In this document: one piece after another, positions 22,553 to 30,159 of the stretch
Numbering within the stretch: the stretch's first letter is position 1
How the letters are laid out: the number at the start of each line of letters is the position of its first letter
Virus record (IMG/VR): IMGVR_UViG_3300030106_002420
Coordinates: 1-30,159 of that record
Length of the DNA stretch: 30,159 nt
Strand: one strand, 5' to 3'
Source of the DNA: a virus
Position numbers and translations under genes: made by a program
Notes under the pieces: generated by a model
The model's database searches: none
What the model saw: the letters and a program-made list of their open reading frames with translations, nothing else
What the model was told of the DNA's origin: nothing

Positions 22553-24193
22553 TCACCCCTGCAATACCCAGTGGGTTGTAACTTCGCATAGGTGTAAATC
22601 TCTTGGCATTACTGTTGCTTCGACAGTAACAGAACTTTTATCATCGGGTATAGTAACATTGGCCGAACCTAGCATATAATTCTTGAATTGTAATTTTATT
22701 TGCTCCGTATTTCCTTTTGTAAAGAGCAGTTGAATCAAACCATTGTCAGCAGTAAGAGTAGTTCCTGTTTGTTCTGCTTGGTCAAATATTTCTTCAAATA
22801 GTCTGTTATCTGTAACTAAAGCAGTAAATGTCAATTCATAGTTTCTGTTTGCAGGAATACCATCTTTTATTTGTTTATTACCAATTCCAACGAACCTTTT
22901 ATCTTGTATGTTATTGTTAATAGTTAGAGATAAATTTGTTATCTTTAGGAACTCTTGACCAAAAATTGTGAAAGAACCGGATGAAAAGAAAAACGGTTCT
23001 AAGAATTCAGCATCATCGGTTGTATCATTAAGGTTGAATAATTTATTATTATCGTCACCCGCACCACCTCTCGCTTCATAACTTTCATCAGTCTTAAGTT
23101 TGTGAACTGTTCTACTGTTTAAATCCATAGTCATTTTTAACTCTTCATTTTCATTAGCAGTTAATGTTAGAGTATTGACTCTATTACCTCTAGCAATTCT
23201 AACAAAGTTATGCGATTCTGTTGCTATTCCAGTATCTCCTGTGATAAATGTACTACTTGATTCAAGTTTACTTAGACTTTGTTCAAGTGAAAATGAAGGT
23301 AACTCTTCTCCATTTGATTCTGCAAAGGTGTAAGTAATAGCATTTGTAAGAGCAGTAGCAGTAGTTGTTGTTCTTGTCAATAATTCTACATTTGCGGTCA
23401 AATCTAAATTATAAAGAAGAGGTGGGGTAAGTGCTACTCCCTTTACTCCCGTCGCACCATAACCTGTCTTATAGAAAATTGGCCCTTGACTTAAGTGAGT
23501 TTGTGTTTTATTATTTCCACCACCGGCATCTCCATTGTCAATATATACATCTCCTGCTGTTCCGGCAAGAAGATGATTAGAAGGATTAGGAGCAGTAGTA
23601 GTGCATTCAACATGGCTACAAGAACCTAAAGCATAATACAGAAATGCACCGTGATTACAAATATATCCTAAACTTCCACCACTAGCAGTTTCCATACCCT
23701 TGTATTGGTATTCCATGTTTCTAGTTGTTCCCAAACCAATGTTCATTTGTTTTACTTCTGCTTCTACATTAGGAAATGTAGATGCTTCTAATATTCCTAG
23801 CCAGTTATCAGCGTTTAATCTTTTAACAGTTCCATTCTTTTGCCCTACACATGGCGCACCATAACTTCTAATTATTACAAAATCACTATCATCACTTGCT
23901 AATGTAACTGTGCTTGCGATACTAGGGCTAATTGTGATTGAGTCGCTGTCATTGCTTGTAATTGTGTGAGTTGAAGCAGGAACGGTAAGAGATACATCAG
24001 CATTGAAAAAATCAACAACGCACCCAACATAAATATCTTCAACAAAAGAATAACTATTCAAAAAACCTGAAACAGCGTGTAGATTTGTTAAATCACTACT
24101 TTCGCTTGCATCTATTTGAAATATTAAATCAGTTTCCGGCACTAAGGCCAAGTTCGCTCCGCTTCCTAAAAAAATGTCTGTGTTTATTGCCAT
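22553..24193 (-). CDS. Probable major tail (tube) protein, 546 aa
   Basis: The ATG is preceded by GGGGAGATAAAG, a strong site fitting an abundant product. The protein is beta-rich with Thr/Ser/Asp stretches. A segment typical of tube proteins, NWLGILEASTFPNVEAEVKQ, is followed by GTTRNMEYQY and, near the end, NLSLTINNNIQDKRFVGIG and LQFKNYMLGSANVTIP. It directly precedes the tail chaperones and tape measure, the standard slot. At 546 aa it is about twice the size of simple tube proteins, so it probably carries extra surface domains (for example residues 25-130, and a Cys-containing loop near 180-215). Confidence 0.75.
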   Translation of the reverse strand: MAINTDIFLGSGANLALVPETDLIFQIDASESSDLTNLHAVSGFLNSYSFVEDIYVGCVVDFFNADVSLTVPASTHTITSNDSDSITISPSIASTVTLASDDSDFVIIRSYGAPCVGQKNGTVKRLNADNWLGILEASTFPNVEAEVKQMNIGLGTTRNMEYQYKGMETASGGSLGYICNHGAFLYYALGSCSHVECTTTAPNPSNHLLAGTAGDVYIDNGDAGGGNNKTQTHLSQGPIFYKTGYGATGVKGVALTPPLLYNLDLTANVELLTRTTTTATALTNAITYTFAESNGEELPSFSLEQSLSKLESSSTFITGDTGIATESHNFVRIARGNRVNTLTLTANENEELKMTMDLNSRTVHKLKTDESYEARGGAGDDNNKLFNLNDTTDDAEFLEPFFFSSGSFTIFGQEFLKITNLSLTINNNIQDKRFVGIGNKQIKDGIPANRNYELTFTALVTDNRLFEEIFDQAEQTGTTLTADNGLIQLLFTKGNTEQIKLQFKNYMLGSANVTIPDDKSSVTVEATVMPRDLHLCEVTTHWVLQG

Positions 24194-24222
24194 GCTTTAT
24201 CTCCCCTTTCCTTACATACTTA

Positions 24223-24732
24223 CTAGGGAATACTTAATGCGAATCTCTTTGCTTCTACTGTTAATTTATATCCGAATAACCTCTTTGCTCTATCGTTGCT
24301 TTCACTTCTTGAACCTACAAATACTTGATTAAACTTAGAACCGTCACTTGCAGTATAGCCCTTACGACCTCGCTCAAGTGCATGACGGGATATCAAGTAT
24401 AAAGCCTTTAGCCTATCTTTTCCAAAACTAACATCCGTACCTGCTCTTTCATCGTGAATGGTTCTCATGTGCATTGTAAATGAATAAGTTTCGTTCCGTA
24501 CATCGAAATGAACTGTTGGGTATTCTAAATTTTGTGAGTCTTCAAAGAATATAATTACATCTTTAGCAGTTAAATCATATCTAACTCCTCTATTCTTATC
24601 TAATGTTCTAACATCAACAAAGTTAGGAGTTCCTGCATGGTCAGCAGTTATCTTTCCTTCACTAATCAAAGTAGTAACAGAAGAACTCCAATTGGATGAA
24701 ACTAAATCTATTAACAAACTTACTTCATCCAT
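24223..24732 (-). CDS. Putative tail terminator / completion protein, 169 aa
   Basis: Overlaps the previous gene by 13 bases; GGAGG lies upstream of the ATG. The protein has an N-terminal helix (MDEVSLLIDLVSSNW), a strand with DVIIFFEDSQNLEYPTVHFD, then MHMRTIHDERAGTDVSFGKD and LKALYLISRHALERGRKGY. This strand-helix layout, with regular beta hairpins after a first helix, matches tail terminators that cap the tube. Together with the slot just before the major tail gene it makes that the best guess. No sequence signature is decisive. Confidence 0.55.
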   Translation of the reverse strand: MDEVSLLIDLVSSNWSSSVTTLISEGKITADHAGTPNFVDVRTLDKNRGVRYDLTAKDVIIFFEDSQNLEYPTVHFDVRNETYSFTMHMRTIHDERAGTDVSFGKDRLKALYLISRHALERGRKGYTASDGSKFNQVFVGSRSESNDRAKRLFGYKLTVEAKRFALSIP

Positions 24733-24926
24733 TTACTAATTGCCTCCATCACTTCTCTTTGTATTTGCTTTTCAAAACTATCTTGTGCATTTTTTAAAAT
24801 TTCATCTTCGGAAAAAGAAACATCAATTCCTAATATCATGGATAATTCTACCATAGCGGCCTGTCTTTCTTTTTCTATATCTAAAAATTTTTTAAATTTT
24901 GTTACGGAGTTAAGTGATTTTTTCAT
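24720..24926 (-). CDS. Small neck-region protein, 68 aa
   Basis: The ATG at 24926 has GGAGTGATT upstream. A GTG at 24935 in frame would overlap the previous stop but leaves no space for a ribosome-binding site. The product is a short helical protein (KFKKFLDIEKERQAAM; DSFEKQIQREVMEAISKWMK). It lies between the adaptor and the putative tail terminator, where head-closure and neck proteins are encoded. No recognisable family. Confidence 0.6.
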   Translation of the reverse strand: MKKSLNSVTKFKKFLDIEKERQAAMVELSMILGIDVSFSEDEILKNAQDSFEKQIQREVMEAISKWMK

Positions 24927-24931
24927 TTCAA

Positions 24932-26050
24932 TCACTCCAAGAGATAAACCAAATCACCCTTTCCTTTCAGTATATCCATAGCCTCTTTAGTTAAAATGTC
25001 ATATTTTTCTTTTGTAGATATGTTGCCACCAGTTTCAGCAATCATTATTGTTTGGTCATCATGTCTTAATAATTCAGCCGCTACTAACATCGTCGTGGCT
25101 TTATGTATAGCCGATGGCACACGACTTGAACCTGCAACATATGTAATAATGATAGAGTTTTGAGTATGATATGGATAATCTCTCAAAAAGAATATTCTAC
25201 CATCATCCTTAATACTCCAAAAACTACCTAGCCTTTTCATATCTTGCTTATCAGTAAATGCTTCCGAAGCGGACTGTGAGTTCTGCCCTGCTTTATCTGC
25301 AAGTGTTATTGTGCATCCCGAACCATCTTCCCCTGCCAATAGGCTTGAAATATTAATTTTATATCCATTATCGGGGTCAATAGAAGCATAAAAGAAATCA
25401 CTTATGCTTAAACTATTTGGAGAAGAAGACCTTTCTTTTTCTCTATTTGCTCCTGTAAACTGTGCAGTATTAGCAGGGAATTCTTCATTAATTAAATGAC
25501 AAATATCCCTCGCTGTTGTTTTTGCGCCAAATCTACTGTCGAATGTGTTGTGTGCCGACATTGTTCCTTCGGCATGATGAAATAAAGTAAAAGTATCACC
25601 GCTATTTGGTAATTGTAAAGTTATACTTCTAAGGTGTTGAAAAGCATCGGGGTCTAATGTAATGCTTGCTTGGGCTGACGCTAATTCAAGATAACTATTA
25701 CCTTGCCAAACCTTGAGAGAGATAACTTTCTTTAGTTTCATAGTTGCTAATTGTATAAATCCAACATAACCGCCATAATATGCTTGCATTGGATGTCTAA
25801 CAAATTCAAAATCATGAAACTCATCTTTGTGTATAATGGGTCTGTAAGACCTCTTTACTTTATCATCAACCATGCCTTCAATGTTTTTTATTATCTTACC
25901 GACCTGTGCTTGGCTAGGAAATGTAGAAGATGTAAATGCAGGTATCTGTAACATATCCGATACTGCGTCTTTGTCAGTATAGAATCCTTTACCTGTTGAA
26001 TAATCAACATCAATAGATGTATAGTCGCTTGGGGATGATGCTATTGCCAT
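24932..26050 (-). CDS. Putative head-tail connector / adaptor protein, 372 aa
   Basis: GAGAGGTTT precedes the ATG. The N-terminal helices (FPSQAQVGKIIKNIEGMVDD, then KVKRSYRP) and the C-terminal helical bundle (IHKATTMLVAAELLRHDDQ; MDILKGKGDLVYLLE) are like gp6/gp15-type adaptors that dock to the portal. Between them lies a ~200-residue beta-rich insertion with a Thr/Ser pattern. The adaptor slot (before neck and tail terminator) fits. No signature is conclusive. Confidence 0.6.
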   Translation of the reverse strand: MAIASSPSDYTSIDVDYSTGKGFYTDKDAVSDMLQIPAFTSSTFPSQAQVGKIIKNIEGMVDDKVKRSYRPIIHKDEFHDFEFVRHPMQAYYGGYVGFIQLATMKLKKVISLKVWQGNSYLELASAQASITLDPDAFQHLRSITLQLPNSGDTFTLFHHAEGTMSAHNTFDSRFGAKTTARDICHLINEEFPANTAQFTGANREKERSSSPNSLSISDFFYASIDPDNGYKINISSLLAGEDGSGCTITLADKAGQNSQSASEAFTDKQDMKRLGSFWSIKDDGRIFFLRDYPYHTQNSIIITYVAGSSRVPSAIHKATTMLVAAELLRHDDQTIMIAETGGNISTKEKYDILTKEAMDILKGKGDLVYLLE

Positions 26051-26054
26051 TGTA

Positions 26055-27977
26055 TCAAACCTCTCTTTCTAATATATTTAATTCTTCTTTGATGTCAAAT
26101 ATAAAATCTCTTGCTGTTCTTGTTGATTCTAAGTCGGGTTGAGACTTTTTATCGGACAATGCAGTTTGTAATTTTCTTAAGTTTACATTCTTATATTTTA
26201 TAGTGCTAGGTTGGCCATTAAACTTACCTAAAGAGTATGTATAACTAGTTGTAGTTTCTCCATCCGAATCTTTTGCAGTAAAGGCAAACCTATCAATAAC
26301 TAATCTAAAGTCCATAACTTTAGTAACATCTCCTATGGTTTCACCAAAGTATTGTTTGTCTAATACCCTGCTTGGACTATTATACAATATTCTTAGCATT
26401 TCACTAGTTTCAGTATCTTCTGCGTCTCTAGCAGGTAAACCTTTATCGCTTTCTTTTATTCTTTTGTCAATAAATTTTCTTTTATTGGCTAAATAATTTT
26501 TAAATATTGGTTTCAAAAGGTCGCCACTATTCTTACTTTTACCTAACTCAATTTCATATCTACTTTTATCGAAATCCGGTAACAATAATAGATGCTTTGC
26601 CTTTAATGGGTTATTTTGTGGATTATTATATCCTATAACCCTCATTTGACTTAACATATCTTTATGTGTCGCAATAACACTAGCCACTCCTTCAAAACTT
26701 CCACCGCCTATTTTTACTTCACTAAGAGTTTTCTTTAAGTCGTCTAATATGCCTTGCTCAACAGGTTCATCAATAATCTCTTTTAGAAAATCCTTAACAA
26801 AGCCCTGTGTTTTTTCTCTTTCTTTTTCAGTAGTTTCCTCTATTATTTGTTCTTCTTTTGCCCTAAAGTCTTTTTCTTCTTCGGGGCTTTCGAGCCTATC
26901 AAACATTTCATCTACTTGTTCTTCGGTAGCATCTTCGATATACGATTCAATATCTCTCAATGCAGGATTTCTTTCTAAAAGTAATTTTCTTAAATTATCA
27001 ATATAGTTATCAAATACAGGTCTAAGTTTGTCTGTTTCTCTTTTAAGTTTAGAATATTCTTTTGCCGCTTTCTTTCCTTTTTTTGTGTCTTCGTATTGTT
27101 TTCCAAATATTATTTCTAAACTATCTGCCGCAGTTTTTTGTTCTCTACCTGTTGTTGTGGCTATGGGTATGACTTGTTTTCTATAAAGAGGACTACTTTC
27201 TAAAGATAACTTTTCATCATCTCCTCCCCCAATAGTCATTTTAGTTTCTTGTTGAATTTTTTTACTTGTTATAATATTAGGAAGTAATATATTTCTTAGG
27301 TCTTTTGGCTCTTTAACAAAACCTGCATCGAATAACACTACCGCTTTAGGATAACCTTCCATATACCCATCTACTTCTAGTGTTAAATTGTCTATATAGG
27401 CATCGTTGCTTAATTCAGTAAATGTAATAATTTTAGTTTTTTTGTTTTTGTTTCTATGAGATTTTTCTTCAACATTAAAAATATTATTACCACTAGCATC
27501 TTTATATTTTTTAAGTTTGTTTAACTCACTTTTAGTCAAACCCTGTCTAATCCTAGATTGACTCTCCTTTGTTGCCTTTGTGTCTCTAAAAACACTTGCT
27601 AATTTTTGACTTGTTAAATCTTTTAATTTTATTTCTGCAAGTTCTTTTCCTATTTCGTTAGTTTTTAAGAAACTTTCAATGTCTTTTTTTAGTCGCAATT
27701 GAAATCTATTATCGTTTATAATAGTCAAAATAGATTTATTTTTTAGTGCTGATAGTGCTTTTTTGTAAACACTTATAAATTTATTTTCATCATATGCTTC
27801 AGCACCAAAGTTTTTTTCTTTTACATCATCGGGGTCTACTCTTTCAGCATAATCTTCTGTTCCTTTTGCAGTAGAACCTTCTGCTAAATAATCAAATAAA
27901 ATAAACTCGGCAAATCTTTGAGTTGCTATAGGCTGAGTCCAAGATAGAGGACTACCCTTAGCATCTTTTATTCTCAA
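26055..27977 (-). CDS. Hypothetical charged protein, 640 aa, head region
   Basis: I do not recognise this protein. It starts with a TTG that has AAGGTGATT upstream, and no ATG is close. It is strongly charged, Lys/Glu/Asp-rich, with long helical stretches: RKLLLERNPALRDIESYIED, EEQVDEMFDRLESPEEEKDF, KEREKTQGFVKDFLKEIIDE. The first ~230 residues and the last ~150 look more globular (MDFRLVIDRFAFTAKD; TRTARDFIFDIKEELNILER). The slot just before the adaptor is where head morphogenesis genes are found. A scaffold-, protease- or portal-type role cannot be shown, and no Ser/His or zinc motif stands out. Confidence 0.65.
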   Translation of the reverse strand: MRIKDAKGSPLSWTQPIATQRFAEFILFDYLAEGSTAKGTEDYAERVDPDDVKEKNFGAEAYDENKFISVYKKALSALKNKSILTIINDNRFQLRLKKDIESFLKTNEIGKELAEIKLKDLTSQKLASVFRDTKATKESQSRIRQGLTKSELNKLKKYKDASGNNIFNVEEKSHRNKNKKTKIITFTELSNDAYIDNLTLEVDGYMEGYPKAVVLFDAGFVKEPKDLRNILLPNIITSKKIQQETKMTIGGGDDEKLSLESSPLYRKQVIPIATTTGREQKTAADSLEIIFGKQYEDTKKGKKAAKEYSKLKRETDKLRPVFDNYIDNLRKLLLERNPALRDIESYIEDATEEQVDEMFDRLESPEEEKDFRAKEEQIIEETTEKEREKTQGFVKDFLKEIIDEPVEQGILDDLKKTLSEVKIGGGSFEGVASVIATHKDMLSQMRVIGYNNPQNNPLKAKHLLLLPDFDKSRYEIELGKSKNSGDLLKPIFKNYLANKRKFIDKRIKESDKGLPARDAEDTETSEMLRILYNSPSRVLDKQYFGETIGDVTKVMDFRLVIDRFAFTAKDSDGETTTSYTYSLGKFNGQPSTIKYKNVNLRKLQTALSDKKSQPDLESTRTARDFIFDIKEELNILEREV

Positions 27978-27989
27978 AAAGAATCACCT

Positions 27990-28658
27990 TCACATTAACC
28001 ATTTAGCCCAAGCCGCACCTTTTTGTATAGCACTACCTAAACCTAAACCGCTTTGTGGAGGTTCGTAACTCATTTGTCCTTGAGCATCTATCCAATATGG
28101 TCTTCCATAATTATCAGTTCCCGAAGGTGGAATAGGATAACCAGTGCCATTATTCATAGCACCTTGCATTTGATTGTATTGTTGCATATTACCTGTTAAT
28201 CCTGCTATTGCCACACCTGCTGTTGGTTGTGTCATTTGTTGCATACCACCACCACCGCTAAATCCTTGAGATTCTAGGTATTGTTGTTTTGCTAACTTTC
28301 TTTGATTAACAACTTCTGTATTAATTGCCGCATCTAATATATTCTTAATATCCAAATCAATGTTTTCTTGAGTAATCTTTTCAAACTCTCTCATGGCATC
28401 ATTATGAATCTTTAACATTCCTGTTGTAGAATCAGTTGTAAATTGTAACTTAGCCAACATTTTACTAACTACTCTTTCTACAACATCTTCCATAAGTTTC
28501 TCCATCTGTGTCAAAAACATTTGTCCATGATATTGAAAGAACTCTTCAACATGATTATCTTGTAAAGAAAGTAGATTATTTACATTCTTAAATTGTTGGT
28601 CACTTTGCGCTTGTACTGCGCCTAATACTGTTCCGTTACTTGTTCCAAAAACTCCCAT
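27990..28658 (-). CDS. Hypothetical Gln/Met-rich protein, 222 aa
   Basis: The preferred start is the ATG at 28658, one base after the previous stop and with GGGTGAG upstream; a GTG at 28667 is an alternative. The first half is helical (FFQYHGQMFLTQMEKLMEDV, then VVSKMLAKLQ). The second half is rich in Gln, Met, Gly and Pro (GGGGMQQMTQ; QQYNQMQGAMNNG), low-complexity and probably disordered. It ends with a short hydrophobic/Trp segment (GAAWAKWLM). No family recognised. It shares the operon with the GTPase and the zinc protein. Confidence 0.65.
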   Translation of the reverse strand: MGVFGTSNGTVLGAVQAQSDQQFKNVNNLLSLQDNHVEEFFQYHGQMFLTQMEKLMEDVVERVVSKMLAKLQFTTDSTTGMLKIHNDAMREFEKITQENIDLDIKNILDAAINTEVVNQRKLAKQQYLESQGFSGGGGMQQMTQPTAGVAIAGLTGNMQQYNQMQGAMNNGTGYPIPPSGTDNYGRPYWIDAQGQMSYEPPQSGLGLGSAIQKGAAWAKWLM

Positions 28659-28659
28659 A

Positions 28660-29292
28660 TTACTCACCCTGCTCTCCTTTAATTAGATAATTAATCCTTT
28701 CTGTATTTAATTGTATTTCTGCCGTCAATCTAACCATTTCTGCTAATTGTGTTTCTGCATCTTTAGCCGGAGTTGGTGGCGTTATAGCCCATCCCATGCT
28801 AGTCAGCCTCATAACATCTTCTTTTGTTAAGTCATTTATTTGCTGTCTTTTTAACATATTAGGCATTTTCGCTTTAGGAATAAATGCCTTAAAATCTAAC
28901 CCATGTTCATCTGCTAATATTTGTTGTTGGAGCATTTCCATTTGTTTGTGAATAGCCGCATGTTTAGGACAATATGTTCCTCTAAGTGGCCTACCTTTCT
29001 CCACCTTATCTAATGGTATTGGTGGTCTTAGGTAATCTCCTGCTTCCCAAACATGGTGAGTTCCACATACTACACATCTATCTTTAAAGTTAAACTTGTG
29101 ACCATATTTCAAAAACAATATTTGTTTCTTCTCCGGTAACAATACTTTTCTTATTTCTTTCATTTGCTTCTTTGGTTTTAACGCATCAAACTTATAATCT
29201 TCAATTGGCCCAATTGCTCTATACTGTTGTAGTTTAGGCAAAAAAGCGTTCTTTGCTTGTTGCGTGTTTATCAAATTCGGTTGCTGATACAT
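28660..29292 (-). CDS. Putative zinc-binding protein, 210 aa
   Basis: The ATG is preceded by TGAGG, which includes the GTPase stop. A candidate zinc site is C73-V-V-C76 (RCVVCGTHH) with C108-P-K-H111 (YCPKH), a C2-C-H arrangement in a central domain of about 50 residues. The flanking parts are helical; the last ~60 residues (LAEMVRLTAEIQLNTERINY) look like a coiled coil. The HNH endonuclease pattern was considered (CxxC zinc knuckles plus His), but the expected HNH core is not clear. Possible roles are a virion-associated scaffold or a partner of the adjacent GTPase. Confidence 0.6.
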   Translation of the reverse strand: MYQQPNLINTQQAKNAFLPKLQQYRAIGPIEDYKFDALKPKKQMKEIRKVLLPEKKQILFLKYGHKFNFKDRCVVCGTHHVWEAGDYLRPPIPLDKVEKGRPLRGTYCPKHAAIHKQMEMLQQQILADEHGLDFKAFIPKAKMPNMLKRQQINDLTKEDVMRLTSMGWAITPPTPAKDAETQLAEMVRLTAEIQLNTERINYLIKGEQGE

Positions 29293-29302
29293 CTTTCATT
29301 CC

Positions 29303-29965
29303 TCAATAATCTTTTATCATACTAGTAATTCCTTTATACACCATTTCGGGGTCGGACTTTGCTGATACTATATACTTGAAACAAGGTATTCCCTTGTCAT
29401 TCAACTGCCTCATTCCGTATGTAAACGGTTCAAATATTTCATGTTTATCTATGGGTTTATCGCTTTTATACTTCTCTCCCCACATATCATATTTGTTAGC
29501 CCATATGCCAACTGCCATAGGATAATCCACTTCTTTTTTCTTTCTACCCGAAGGCCATCTATCAGCAACAATAGTATCTACTAAAAATTTCCATGCTAAC
29601 TGATGGTCTAAATTAGAAGGAGAATCTAAATGCCTATGGTCTATCATAAAAATAATGTATTTTACTCTACGCCTTTGCATATCTTTGACCCATTCTTTCC
29701 AATAGATTGCCTCTCCTCCTAAATCAGCACTTTTAATTGTATGAGAATCTCCATCAATTTTTACATTTTTTCTAGTGGCTCTATGTAAACCAACTGTTCT
29801 TTCGCTTATCGTGGGAACTTCCCCCCTTGTTCTAAGTTGGTGACTTAAAGTTGTTTTACCAACCATTGTAGAACCATAAACTCCAAAGTTAATTGCGTGA
29901 ACTCTTTTGTAAAAACCTATTATTGCTTCACCTACTAATATGGCAAAGCCCGTCATTATTGACAT
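29303..29965 (-). CDS. Small Ras/Arf-superfamily GTPase, 220 aa
   Basis: All G motifs are visible in order: P-loop GSTMVGKTT (31-39), a switch-I Thr in ERTVG (55-59), G3 DLGGE (81-85), G4 NKYD (157-160) and G5 SAKS (201-204). The DxGG form with Gly-Gly is typical of Arf and SR-beta-like GTPases. The following residue, Gln in Arf and Ras, is Glu (E85). The first ~20 residues (MTGFAILVGEAIIGFYKRV) form a hydrophobic or amphipathic helix that could hold the protein on a membrane. GGAG precedes the ATG. This is not a known standard virion gene. It sits between a membrane protein and a zinc protein, so a membrane- or assembly-related switch is proposed, not shown. Confidence 0.85.
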   Translation of the reverse strand: MSIMTGFAILVGEAIIGFYKRVHAINFGVYGSTMVGKTTLSHQLRTRGEVPTISERTVGLHRATRKNVKIDGDSHTIKSADLGGEAIYWKEWVKDMQRRRVKYIIFMIDHRHLDSPSNLDHQLAWKFLVDTIVADRWPSGRKKKEVDYPMAVGIWANKYDMWGEKYKSDKPIDKHEIFEPFTYGMRQLNDKGIPCFKYIVSAKSDPEMVYKGITSMIKDY

Positions 29966-29966
29966 A

Positions 29967-30159
29967 TTAATGACTCCAAATATCTTTAGCCCTCTCTATA
30001 ATCCAACCCATTATATTGATGTCAAAGACTCCCATGATATTACCTATCAAAAAGGCTGATAGCACCGCACAAGAACCCCAAAAATACATCTTCATTTTTA
30101 TGAAGAACATATCTGCCGAATGCGCTCGACTTTGATTATACACATAGTCGGACTCACTA
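29967..30159 (-). CDS. Membrane protein, C-terminal part (partial)
   Basis: Open from the window edge to a TAA one base before the GTPase ATG, giving at least 63 residues. Visible are a polar N-terminal part (DYVYNQSRAHSADMFF), a membrane segment around YFWGSCAVLSAFLIGNIMGV, and a short amphipathic end (GWIIERAKDIWSH). The internal ATG has no ribosome-binding site, so the gene probably starts beyond the window. Tight spacing with the GTPase suggests co-expression. Confidence 0.65.
   Translation of the reverse strand, partial: SESDYVYNQSRAHSADMFFIKMKMYFWGSCAVLSAFLIGNIMGVFDINIMGWIIERAKDIWSH

Noticed and set aside
28660-29292. HNH endonuclease reading of the CxxC...CxxH protein
   Set aside because: The Cys pairs fit a zinc site but the core His-Asn-His order could not be found with confidence.
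1-30159. CRISPR arrays, tRNA genes, insertion sequences, attachment sites
   Set aside because: I looked for regular repeats, cloverleaf-like segments, transposase or integrase motifs and found none.

Overview
The window is a 30 kb piece of an AT-rich tailed virus (Caudoviricetes-like) or provirus whose host is most likely an archaeon. No host gene, integrase, tRNA or rRNA was seen. The archaeal assignment rests on three things. The primase is an archaeo-eukaryotic (PriS-type) domain followed by a PriL-like Fe-S domain. There is an ERCC4/XPF-type nuclease with helix-hairpin-helix repeats. Ribosome-binding sites are of the GGTGA(T)/GGAGG type, with several TTG starts and dense stop/start overlaps. 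The host group cannot be fixed from the window alone. A Ras/Arf-superfamily GTPase would suit an archaeon rich in such proteins, and the low GC would suit several mesophilic marine lineages.

Layout: two converging gene blocks. Bases 1-6092 (+ strand) form one tightly overlapped early operon: the end of a small protein, a hypothetical protein, the primase, another hypothetical protein, the ERCC4 nuclease, a P-loop ATPase (likely replicative helicase), a DUF4177-like protein, an unknown acidic/basic protein, a DnaQ-like exonuclease, a one-TM peptide and a zinc ribbon. The block ends in a hairpin plus T-tract (6084-6124). Bases 30159 down to 6181 (- strand) form the virion operon. In transcription order it reads: partial membrane protein, small GTPase, Cys/His zinc protein, Gln/Met-rich protein, a 640-aa charged protein, head-tail adaptor, neck protein, tail terminator, major tail protein, a 36-aa basic peptide, tail assembly chaperones with a frameshift, tape measure, distal tail protein, LamG-like protein, a giant 2815-aa tail/hub protein, collar-type protein, tail fibre (frame-split), a second fibre protein, a spermidine-synthase-fold enzyme and a 38-aa membrane peptide. 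Portal, terminase and capsid genes are not visible and would be expected beyond the right edge. No stretch over 300 bases lacks a gene.

How it works together: the left block supplies priming, unwinding, proofreading or degradation, and branched-DNA cleavage. The right block builds a siphovirus-like tail in the usual head-to-tip order. The points most worth a second look are: a complete -1 programmed frameshift cassette in the tail chaperone gene (SD-like GGAGG, A AAA AAG, stem-loop); the virus-encoded Arf/Ras-like GTPase next to a membrane protein in the virion operon; the PriS-PriL fusion; the giant tail protein built with dispersed copies of a beta-rich module that also sits inside the LamG protein; and a single-base frame break in the tail fibre.
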